Below are positions 58,501 through 64,000 of a stretch of 64,000 nt of DNA, one piece after another. Location: NCBI GenBank assembly GCA_905221605.1, contig CAJNDS010000238.1:1-64000 (forward strand), in the 5' to 3' direction. The DNA comes from Symbiodinium natans (Eukaryota; Sar; Dinophyceae; Suessiales; Symbiodiniaceae). Below the pieces are notes generated by a model that was not told the DNA's origin, did not search any database, and was given only the letters and a program-made list of their open reading frames with translations. Made by a program: the position numbers and the translations under genes. Position 1 is the first letter of the stretch. Every line of letters begins with the position of its first letter.

Positions 58501-59091
58501 AAGAACGAAGCGGCACGAAAACCTGCCTAGGTAGGCCCTTGGGACGTTGTGTTTTTCCCTTTGGGTTTAAGAGGGTCACATTTAGGAATATTTTTCTGAG
58601 GGCCAAGAAGAAGCAAAGACACCCTTTGGAGGCTTTGCTCTACAACTGGCTGGCTGTTTCGGTTTTTGCTTACTGGGTTTCCCCATCCTGATTAGCTGGA
58701 GCGTTACAGTACTTGTTGTGGGGTTAGCATAACCCGTATTTGAAGAATGAAAGGGCCAGCTTTCTGGGTTTAGGGCTTAGGGTTTAGGGTTCCAAGGTTA
58801 CCGGACAACGGGCTGGGCCCTAAGCCCAAAACTGAGAGACTGCCGTTCGGACGGCCCATTGCAGCAGTTAGATGCGAAGGCTCCCCTCAAAAGTCCAGCC
58901 CGAGCAATGGGATGGCCTTCAGGGTTTAGGGTTTAGGGTTTAGGGTTTAGGGTTTAGGGTTTTAGGGTTTAGGGTTTAGGGTTTAGGGTTTTTTGCACAC
59001 ATCTCAGGTTGACGAGCTGTACCCCGACTTCCTTCACATGATTTGGAATAACCAGTACGACGGCGACGAGGACGACAAGCGCGGACTCTGA
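46589..59091 (+). CDS. third micro-exon gene, product unknown
   Basis: Proposed exons: 46589-46704, 46810-46924, 47661-47715, 49251-49326, 49651-49725, 49862-49922, about 51391-51490, 51870-51974, 53629-53720, 53906-53990, 54460-54535, 54561-54635, 54966-55046, 55928-55983, perhaps 56340-56380, 57458-57529, 58221-58320 and 59008-59091 with stop TGA. Several junctions are phase-checked (53720|53906, 54535|54561). Segments such as GFIANLTGQNISWGTCNSAC (N-glycosylation-type NLT and NIS, paired Cys), ECATVNDQHYC and FHYYVVPFSGARR suggest a secreted or lumenal protein; the tail is acidic (GDEDDKRGL). I do not recognise the family. It may be more than one gene, because long repeat stretches separate the exons. 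Confidence 0.5.
46810..46924 (+). CDS. exon: YHPGPFCWFSNQVVAKETLG segment
   Basis: After GGGGCTCAAG reads ARVLAEPLERLEGLSAYHPG and PFCWFSNQVVAKETLGPQ; GC in CCCAA|GCGC may be the donor; CCCTAAA follows. Confidence 0.5.
47110..47198 (+). repeat. TTTAGGG tract
   Basis: About 12 units after one TTTGGGG and one TTCAGGG variant. Confidence 0.96.
47661..47715 (+). CDS. exon: YRYNGVCIEKSAEAAPL
   Basis: Acceptor GGCCGAG, GT donor in a telomere-like GGTGTAGGG. Short, but protein-like. Confidence 0.45.
48345..48430. repeat. ~43-bp tandem duplication
   Basis: TTATGGCTACTGGGTTTGCA and AGGGGCT repeated twice. Confidence 0.92.
48719..48880. mobile_element. MITE family B-like copy with ~65-bp internal duplication
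   Basis: GGCCCAGGGGTACCCTTTTG left and GGTTACTGAGCTAC right are family B ends; inside, TTTAGGGGGTTCTAGG...AAAATTGGTTACTG and GAAGCAAGGGAAA occur twice. Confidence 0.75.
49251..49326 (+). CDS. exon: Cys-rich, DHGCGFIANLTGQNISWG segment
   Basis: Acceptor GACTCAG; ends TGCATCG|GTTTAGGG, so the donor GT is the first telomere-like unit. Reads on to TCNSACI. Two N-x-S/T sites and four Cys argue for an extracytoplasmic domain. Confidence 0.6.
49334..49515 (+). repeat. (TTTATAGGG)n nonamer array, ~20 units
   Basis: A telomere unit expanded by TA and amplified as a 9-mer. The VYR/NPI frames on both strands are by-products. It begins directly at the donor of the exon at 49251. Confidence 0.98.
49557..49628 (-). 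repeat. CCCTAAA tract, ~10 units
   Basis: Perfect units, opposite in orientation to the nonamer array 45 bp to the left. Confidence 0.97.
49651..49725 (+). CDS. candidate exon: MRSLRLAMELGVRLAVQDGG
   Basis: Acceptor AACTCCGAG; helical and basic. Right boundary uncertain. Confidence 0.45.
49862..49922 (+). CDS. candidate exon: KDEPSMPDVSVQCKQSSAE
   Basis: Acceptor GTTTGCAG; the frame ends at TAG exactly where MITE E starts, so the donor may be GA (GCT|GAGTAG). Confidence 0.45.
49921..50030. mobile_element. MITE family E copy
   Basis: GTAGATAGCCTTTAACC and TTTTTGGGGTAGCATGATCC left; AAAGGTCAACCTCTAG and GGCTACTGGACAACTAAC right. Confidence 0.72.
50116..50216 (+). repeat. TTTAGGG tract
   Basis: About 14 units. 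Followed further right by a G/C-rich run with >40 G (50360-50480). Confidence 0.97.
50570..50780 (+). repeat. TTTAGGGGGG variant array and GAGGTTGAGGTTG duplication
   Basis: Around seven decamers GGGGTTTAGG followed by GGGGTTTGAGGTTGAGGTTG twice. 51004-51390 is the complementary-strand style CCCCCAAAA variant. Confidence 0.92.
51870..51977 (+). CDS. exon: ECATVNDQHYCMPESPGIEA segment
   Basis: Acceptor CTTGTCTCAG; 35 codons to TAG, or to an earlier GC donor (CTG|GCGGCC). CCCTAAA left and TTTAGGG right. Confidence 0.58.
   Translation, partial: ECATVNDQHYCMPESPGIEAEFYRPPAAHFTAWRP
52015..52105. mobile_element. MITE family C, right-truncated
   Basis: ATTTGCTTAAGAACCCC and a family-like AATCCCTATATTACCCTTAG core but no right arm. 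Confidence 0.65.
52110..53620. other. unique stretch without supported gene
   Basis: Free of telomere repeats. Open frames on the - strand near 52910-53218 show no recognisable family and no splice pattern like the + strand exons, so I leave them unannotated. Confidence 0.6.
53629..53720 (+). CDS. exon: NYTVIDQEYPYFTEAFKDH segment
   Basis: Acceptor GTGCTGAG; reads TLATTNYTVIDQEYPYFTEA then FKDHVHLAWE, phase 0 end at GAG|GTTCAGG, which is the first base of a MITE A copy. Aromatic and charged residues mixed, strongly protein-like. Confidence 0.68.
53721..53905 (+). mobile_element. MITE family A copy filling an intron, with nested CCCTAAA insert
   Basis: GTTCAGGGTGCTTATTG left; GTGCCATGAACCTCCAAG right: GT...AG ends lie in the inverted repeat itself. 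GGAGGTT flanks both sides (53717-53723, 53907-53913). Inside, CCCTCAGCC...CCCTAAA was inserted in the right arm between ACGGTTATGGTTGG (53814) and ACAGTTATAATTGG (53867), a duplicated target. Confidence 0.85.
53906..53990 (+). CDS. exon: RRLIKDAYGAPSRRDAMLL segment
   Basis: Begins at the AAG end of the MITE and stays in phase with the preceding exon; reads on to TNGPVPPR before GT of GGTTTATC. Confidence 0.62.
53990..54125. repeat. ~67-bp tandem duplication, AT-rich
   Basis: GGGAATATTATTAGTATAAT...GGGACC...ATAGTAAAT occurs twice with small differences. Confidence 0.88.
54460..54535 (+). CDS. exon: ETLIEFAGNGLTKDRIVLR segment
   Basis: Acceptor GTAGTTCAG; 25 codons ETLIEFAGNGLTKDRIVLRQ and QDFNR, then a GC that starts a 25-nt telomere-like insertion. 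Strong protein-like composition. Confidence 0.65.
54536..54560 (+). other. 25-nt telomere-like insertion with GC...AG ends
   Basis: GCCCTAGACCCTAAACCC and AACGAAG lies between two in-frame exon pieces and is flanked by AACCGAAG/AACGAAG. Removing it restores one frame (DFNR|TTAHSNKGIAVG). It is far shorter than normal introns. Confidence 0.55.
54561..54635 (+). CDS. exon: TTAHSNKGIAVGHAAIGLAA
   Basis: Right of the 25-nt insertion; small-residue rich, reads on to TN. The right end is unclear; the right arm of a MITE C copy follows at about 54665. Confidence 0.55.
54966..55046 (+). CDS. exon: FHYYVVPFSGARRLANATEP segment
   Basis: Acceptor CTATCCCAG right of CCCTAAA; frame to TGA or to an earlier CAG|GC. 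NAT is an N-glycosylation-type site. Confidence 0.6.
   Translation, partial: FHYYVVPFSGARRLANATEPNPGFRR
55928..55983 (+). CDS. exon: EIGESPMLEAEENQRRLQ
   Basis: Acceptor AACCCGCAG, donor CAG|GTGCCG, phases consistent. CCCTAAA left. Acidic helix. A second frame is open, but lacks matching splice phases. Confidence 0.55.
56250..56500. other. ambiguous coding-like segment
   Basis: Three readings look protein-like: + GKYRIIQIEEHRH* after GCTGCAG (56340-56380), + YESTASKFLGQPRRCRANTG, and - DDPVFALQRRGWPRNFDAVL. Only one can be real; I cannot choose. The first fits the strand of the neighbours. Confidence 0.3.
56500..57445 (-). repeat. long degenerate CCCTAAA field with AACAACCCCAAG variant
   Basis: CCCTAAA units alternate with ACAACCCCAAGCCCT, forming a higher-order unit of roughly 35-40 bp, interrupted at 56824-56940 by AT-rich unique DNA. 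Confidence 0.9.
57458..57529 (+). CDS. exon: VGHRSSANLLQASMDIPAMA
   Basis: After CTGAAAG, to CCCAG|GCAGGG (GC donor). CCCTAAA left, TTTGGGG/TTTAGGG right. Confidence 0.5.
58221..58320 (+). CDS. exon: AIFINRPVSDWTTAVQAKLT segment
   Basis: Acceptor CCGCGAAG; reads on to AWGRPAAWLLHRVE. Protein-like with several Trp. Right end unclear (58312-58337). Confidence 0.6.
58338..58445. repeat. (ATAATAT)n microsatellite
   Basis: Seven-base AT repeat immediately right of the exon at 58221. Confidence 0.97.
58921..58992 (+). repeat. TTTAGGG tract before terminal exon
   Basis: About nine units in the last intron. Confidence 0.96.
59008..59091 (+). CDS. terminal exon: VDELYPDFLHMIWNNQYDGD segment, stop TGA
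   Basis: Acceptor CACATCTCAG, then 27 codons VDELYPDFLHMIWNNQYDGD and EDDKRGL. Acidic C-terminus. Followed by 40 bp and a MITE C copy in the 3' region. Confidence 0.68.
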   Translation, partial: VDELYPDFLHMIWNNQYDGDEDDKRGL

Positions 59092-59131
59092 GAAACGGAC
59101 TGGGCCGCTGGGCTCCATTTGGTGGCCTTAG

Positions 59132-59241
59132 CTAGTATTTGCTTAAGAACCCCCAAACAAGAAAAACAATATATAATCACTATAATACCCTCATAAGGAA
59201 GAATATTTCTTATTTTTGGGGGGTTCTTAAGCAATTGGTAG
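59132..59241. mobile_element. MITE family C copy, best preserved
   Basis: CTAGTATTTGCTTAAGAACC and CCC mirror GGGGGGTTCTTAAGCAATTG and GTAG; core AATCACTATAATACCCTC. AGCT lies on both flanks (possible target duplication). Confidence 0.9.
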
Positions 59242-59475
59242 CTTAGGGTTTAAGGCTTAGACTCCGACCCTACACCACCAACCCCGAACCCGAAACACTG
59301 AACCCTAGACCCTCAACCCAATCCAAACTGAAAAGCACCAAGCCCCGAACCCTAGAGTTTGAACCCTAAACCCTAAACCCCTAGCCCTAAACCCTAGACC
59401 GTCAACCCAGTAACCATAAACCCTGAACCCCTCCCTAAACCCCTAACCCTAAACCCGAGGCCCTAAACCCTCCGA

Positions 59476-59581
59476 TGGCCTTCCACAATCGGGCCAAAGC
59501 TGCTCTTCGCGCCTCACGAAGCTTTCGAGCTTATCCCAAAACCAAACCTTCACAGCATCTACGCCCCATCACAGCAAACCC
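59476..59581 (+). CDS. candidate first exon, mitochondrial-type presequence
   Basis: ATG opens a frame MAFHNRAKAALRASRSFRAY and PKTKPSQHLRPITAN with no acidic residue and many Arg/Lys/Ser/Ala, the composition of a mitochondrial targeting peptide. The same frame exists on the - strand at 60001-59896 because of the inverted repeat; only one copy need be used. Confidence 0.45.
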
Positions 59582-59709
59582 TAAACCCTAAACCCTAAAC
59601 CCTAAACCCTAAACCCTAAACCCTAAACCCTAAACCCTAAACCCTAAACCCTAAACCCTAAACCCTAAACCCTAAACCCTAAACCCTAAACCCTAAACCC
59701 TACACCGAG

Positions 59710-59801
59710 GCTGGAGACCAGGCCCGGCACTCGGAGCCCGAGTCCCAGGGCCCCCCAGCTGCAGATGCATGGAGAGGGCTGAGGGACTTTGAGGGCTTCG
59801 G
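59710..59801 (+). CDS. candidate exon in the inverted-repeat spacer
   Basis: After TACACCGAG reads AGDQARHSEPESQGPPAADA then WRGLRDFEGF, donor GT in GGTCTAGGG. It sits between convergent CCCTAAA and TTTAGGG tracts. Confidence 0.45.
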
Positions 59802-60003
59802 GTCTAGGGTTTAGGGTTCATTTAGGGTTCAAGGTTTAGGGTTTAGGGTTTAGGGTTTAGGGTTTAGGGTTTAGGGTTTAGGGTTTAGGGTTTAGGGTTT
59901 GCTGTGATGGGGCGTAGATGCTGTGAAGGTTTGGTTTTGGGATAAGCTCGAAAGCTTCGTGAGGCGCGAAGAGCAGCTTTGGCCCGATTGTGGAAGGCCA
60001 TCG

Positions 60004-63000
60004 AACACTTTTCTCCCACCCCACACCGTCCGAGGCGGCAAAGCCACCCAAACCTATTCCTTTTAGGGTTTAGGCCGAAACTCAAGCCAACTGCTCACTT
60101 TCCATAAAACTTCTTCATTCCGTCGCGGTGGTATGCAGGTTCACAAAAACAGGCCAGCCTCCACAGGCCCAGGTGGAGAAGGCCCACAGATGCCCAGACG
60201 GGTTTGTGAGGGCAAGAGCAGGAGGGCCTAAAGGGGGGGGTACCGACCAGAACGGGCTCCGGTACCGGGCCCTATGTGGGTGCTACCGACCCTCGAGCTG
60301 TGGGAGGCGGGCGAACGACCTGGGTCGGCTTGCGCCATCGAGGTCGAGGGGCTTAGGCGCCCCCCACTGTAGGGGGGCGGCCTAAGCCTTGAGTTTAGGG
60401 TTCAGGCTTCAGGGTTTAGGTTTTAGGGGTTGGTGTTTAGGGTTGAGGGTTAGGGTTTAGTTAGGTTTTTAGGGCTCAGAGTACGTAGCTACCCATTCTC
60501 GGTCCCTCCAAATTCCTGTGTTGTTTTGGTCTAAACCCACAAGCCCAAAATGTAAGCACTTGAGGCCTACAGATCCGAGTTTCTTCAGAGGCTCTTTGAT
60601 TGGAGCCCTCTGCCGCTTTCAGTCTTGCAGGGACCCATCTCCAGTGTGCCTTGCCTTGGTTCTGGCTTGGCAAGGCTTACAAATCCCAGGCCCGCAACTC
60701 GAAACTTTGAACTCTCAACCCTGCACGCACCTTCTGTTCGAGAGCACCGGCACTCAAGCAGCGCGTCGTGAGCTGAGGTCAAGACACTTCCCTTTTCAGG
60801 GCTTAGGTTCCGTTATAATCCACTTTAAGCCAGAAAGGGCAATCTTTTTTTCAACCTGAGTTACTCTTGGGTCTAGCAACTGAATCTGAAGAGTGTAATG
60901 ATCACGGATGAGTTTCAACTTGCATGACTGTCTTGAGACATCCTGGGAGGACCGCCGATGGCGGAGGGGCCCGGAGGGGTCCTGACCGTATCTGGGCCCA
61001 GGCGCCTGATTGCCTGAAATCTGGTTGGGTTTGGCAAGAGAAGCACCTATCTAACCTAAACCCTAAGCCCTATAAACCCTAAATTGTGCAGGACTGCGGA
61101 ACCCTCGAAACATCCTGAGCCCCCTCAGAGGGTTCAGGGTTTAGGGCTTAGTGTCCTATTCCATCACGCACACCCCTCAAGCCGTATCCGAGGAGGATCC
61201 CAAGTCATACCCATGCCCTGATGAGAACCCATCACCCTAAACCCTAAACCCCTGCTTAGGGGCTGGGTAGTTACCCTTTAGCCTTTTGGTTATATATACT
61301 CCTATAACAAATTAGAGGTTAACCTTTTTGGGGGTAGGGTATTCAGCCCCTAAACCCCTAACAGGCTTGTGTCAATGTTCTAGGCAGAGCGTGAAGGCTG
61401 ACGGCCAGACAGAGCTTGGGCCCTTCCCGTGATGCTGGAATCAACCCCGTTTTTAAGGTTCTATTTGGGACCCAACCCTTCTACAAAAGACCACGTATAG
61501 AACCCATAGAACTTAACGTTTTTAGGCACCCCCCCCCCCCCCCACCCCGCAAATCCTCGAGCAAAGGAAGGGTTTCCAACCGCGAGATGACAGAAGAATC
61601 TCACGATCTCTGTGCCCTCTTCCCAATCTTCCCCTAAACCCCTGGAACCCCAACACTTAAACTTCAAACTTTAAATACCTATGTCCCAGCTGCATCTTAA
61701 AACCTATAGAGCACATCTTCAGAAGACGAATACGTCAAAAGTCGCAGCCTTCGCCTCTGCGCTACTGCACTCTTGGTGCCAATTTTCCAGTGCCGCCCGA
61801 AGGGCCTGGCCTTAATGCAAAAGCGCCGGAGGGATCCCGACGAAACCCCCTTAAGCTGTAAACAAGCCTCAGAGATGTGTTGAGGGGGCACCATTGGTTG
61901 CACATCTTTTCCCCCCCGGTAAGTAGGGGACCTTGAGCCATAAGAGTCATGAGGCTTCGGGCAGCTCGTCACTTTGGCATCCCTCGCCTGTCCACGGCAT
62001 CTCATGCTGAAGCATTTGGGCTGCCAGCGACCGCGCACCACGACGCCCGGTGACACGAAGTGACACGAAGTGAGGGGCCGAAGAAGGTTCAAGAGTTGCG
62101 CGGAAGCACCTCTCTCGATGGACGAAAAGACGCGTAGGGATGCAAGACTCGCGGATGGGAGGACCTGAGGCCTTGTTTAGTGGTATGCTTTGGTTCCTGT
62201 GCTGTCTGGAGGTACCTTTCCTGCACCTCGCGCATGAGCGATATCCCTCGTACCGCACCCCTTGCTTGAAGGAGGCGGGCCTGGCGCATTTGATGTGTGG
62301 AGGGAGGTGTACTACATGTAAAGACGTCGGTTTGAGAGACGGGCAGCACACAGCTTTGCAAAATGCAGGCCCCAGCCCGACCTTGGAGAGACCACAGTAC
62401 TGTGGCTCACGGGCACTGGTTTCCCCTGCAGCCTGCAGAAATGGCAAAAACGGATCGCGAAACGGATCGCGCGGGAGCGATCCCGTACTTTGTAGGTACA
62501 ACAAGTTCGCGTGCAAACACACACACACAAACCCCTAGGCGTGAACAATGGTGAAGGTGTCACGGCCCGAAGTAGCTCACCCTGCAAAGCCGTCACAACA
62601 CACTGCGGTGACTTGCTTGACATGGGTGTGTCTGCCGACACCGGAAACACAGACGCCGCGGAAGGACACGGCTGTTGCAGTCGCACAAGTGGTCTCCCCT
62701 GCTAATGCAGAACCACGAACTGAAAACACCGAGGGGGCAAAGGGCCCATCGTGGCGAGGGATCCACTTCCACGAGTAGAAGAAGACCCAAAAAGCGCCCA
62801 CAGTTGAGCTAGATCAACTGCAAACATACTCTCCGAACCCTAAACCCGAAACCCTTATGCCTCAACCCTAAACCCTGAACCCCTAAACCCTGAACCGCTG
62901 AGCCCGGAACCCCAAGCCCTAAACCCTAAACCCTAAACCCTAAACCCTAAACCCTAAACCCTAAACCCTAAACAACGAACCCCTCAAAGAATTCGGATCT

Positions 63001-63030
63001 TCTCCACGGCAACACCCCCCCCCCCCCCCC
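60004..63030. other. mostly unannotated stretch, few telomere repeats
   Basis: Contains weak + strand frames (after GGTATGCAG at 60138; 62548-62778 reading VKVSRPEVAHPAKPSQHTAV) and - strand frames to 193 codons at 61947-62528. None shows a motif or paired splice sites that I trust. A MITE E copy lies at 61258-61345 and a CCCTAAA tract at 62915-62975. Confidence 0.55.
61258..61345. mobile_element. MITE family E copy
   Basis: GGGTAGTTACCCTTTAGCC left and GAGGTTAACCTTTTTGGGGG right with TATATATACTCCTATAAC core. Confidence 0.65.
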
Positions 63031-63099
63031 TGCTGGCACGAGAGGTGCATCGGCAAGCTCTCCGGGTCGAACTACCGGACCGCCACTGGGCCCTTTCTT
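63031..63099 (+). CDS. candidate exon: CWHERCIGKLSGSNYRTATG
   Basis: Between a poly-C and a poly-G run; reads on to PFL. Boundaries uncertain. Confidence 0.45.
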
Positions 63100-63595
63100 G
63101 GGGGGGGGCGGGGAGGGGTTTTTGGGGGTTTTGGGTTTAGGTGGATTTGGGGTTTGGGGTTAAGGGGGTTCAGGGTTTAGGGTTTAGGGGGGTTCAGGGT
63201 TTAGGGTTTAGGGTGAGGGCGGGGGGTTTTGGGCGTGGGGTTTAGGGAGGCCCTTAGGATATTTCACATTTTGTGCCTTATTGGGCATAAGAGGATCCAT
63301 GTGGCGAACTATGCTTTGGAGGGATGGAAGGCCCTCCCTCGCGTTTCAGAGGGTTCAGGACTCAGACTTTTGGGTTTAGGGTTTAGGGTTCAGGGTTTAG
63401 GGTTCAGGGTTTAGGGTGATGGAGGTTATCTGTCACTCGAGGTTGGAGGATGACTCTGAGAGTATTTCTCTGCACTTCTTCGGCCGGTGCGCGGGCCAGG
63501 GATGTTGAAATCAGGGCTTAGGGTTTAGGGTTTAGGGTTTAGGGTTTAGGGTTTAGGGTTTTAACCCTAAACTCCTGCACCCTAAAACTCCAGAG

Positions 63596-63682
63596 GCTTG
63601 GGCACCTACTGCTGTAGCCACTTCGTGGTCCGCAGGGACCGCATCGAGGAGTGGCAGGGTGGAAGTGGCTTCCTGTGGGCGG
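63596..63682 (+). CDS. exon: GTYCCSHFVVRRDRIEEWQG, DUF3431-like
   Basis: Acceptor CTCCAGAG, donor G|GTTTAGGG. The pattern YCC.HFVV.RDRI recalls the CCAQFAVSRERI core of DUF3431 proteins; inference from one motif. This would be an internal exon of a gene that runs off the right end; 63683-64000 shows no further clear exon. Confidence 0.55.
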
Positions 63683-64000
63683 GTTTAGGGTTTAGGGTTT
63701 AGGGTTTAGCTTGCTTTTCCCAGGGAAGCGGCCGAGGGTTTAGGGTTATTTGGGATTTGGGGTTGAGGGTTTGGGACTTCAGGTTACCTGTTGGTTCCTA
63801 GTAGTGCAACACGGAAGCAGCTTCCCTAGTTCCTTGAAGGGTAATGTCGGGATTCAAGGGAACCTCATGCTGCCCCTTTCTTTCCCCTGTGAAAGAACTA
63901 CAGTAGTAGGCTTTTTTGGGAAGTTGGAGCCACCCGGCCTTCTGGTGTTTGCTTGAGCCTCCCCCGCCGGCGGTCTAAAAGTAGGTTCCATAAATCTGTG

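Larger units (their letters stand above)
59474..60003. repeat. large inverted repeat around CCCTAAA/TTTAGGG tracts
   Basis: Left arm 59474-59577 plus CCCTAAA to 59702; right arm TTTAGGG from about 59823 plus 59897-60003, the exact reverse complement (GATGGCCTTCCACAATCGGG ... CCCATCACAGCAAACCC). The spacer 59703-59822 carries an exon candidate. Arms look identical, so the duplication is recent or maintained. Confidence 0.95.

Noticed and set aside
61947-62528. 193-codon frame on the - strand
   Set aside because: Opposite strand also open, no motif, no splice pattern; strand disagrees with all supported exons.

Overview
The window looks like nuclear DNA of a dinoflagellate, probably a symbiodiniacean/suessialean type, although the genus cannot be fixed from sequence alone. 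Three things point there. Plant/dinoflagellate-type telomere repeats (TTTAGGG/CCCTAAA) are scattered through the interior. GC-rich, very short exons all read on the + strand. Intron ends are frequently GC...AG (one GA...AG) instead of GT...AG. I see no bacterial operons, no rRNA or tRNA genes and no spliced-leader gene.

Layout. 1-5465 is gene-poor: CT/GA microsatellites, a cluster of about 90-bp hairpins (1133-1682), a 1.06-kb tandem duplication (1850-3983) and long purine/pyrimidine blocks. 5466-6200 is AT-rich with degenerate short repeats. 6200-9770 is a telomere-like mosaic followed by about eight copies of a ~387-bp AT-rich satellite whose unit folds on itself. 9822-10146 is an array of mutant telomere repeats. 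From 10 kb to the right end the DNA is a mosaic of micro-exons, telomere-repeat tracts, poly-G/poly-C runs, microsatellites and small inverted-repeat elements (MITE-like). 22.5-25.1 kb holds an AT-rich island, a 248-bp tandem duplication and a head-to-head array of ~31-bp-stem hairpins.

Genes. The clearest is 26488-28251: three exons, about 496 residues, an N-terminal membrane anchor and six hydrophobic C-x24-C type repeats. Next is a large gene from about 29.3 to 43609 with more than 15 micro-exons (many 48-60 nt) whose joined frames give a multi-pass membrane protein. It resembles an uncharacterised dinoflagellate family that I recall but cannot check here. A third gene (about 46.6-59.1 kb) also consists of micro-exons and ends at 59091. 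Partial gene models occupy 10.1-26.1 kb, 44.7-45.9 kb and 59.5-64 kb; the last runs off the window.

Main idea. Introns here appear to be made of insertions. Two different MITE families exactly fill introns between in-phase exons (28017-28143 and 53721-53905). Telomere-repeat tracts are flanked by direct duplications of the target (32257/32329, 25799/25856, 36530/36628, 53814/53867). A TTTAGGG tract directly after an exon supplies the GT donor (G|GTTTAGGG). So both MITEs and telomere-type repeats may act as introners in this genome. Exon boundaries given below are hand-read and approximate unless stated.
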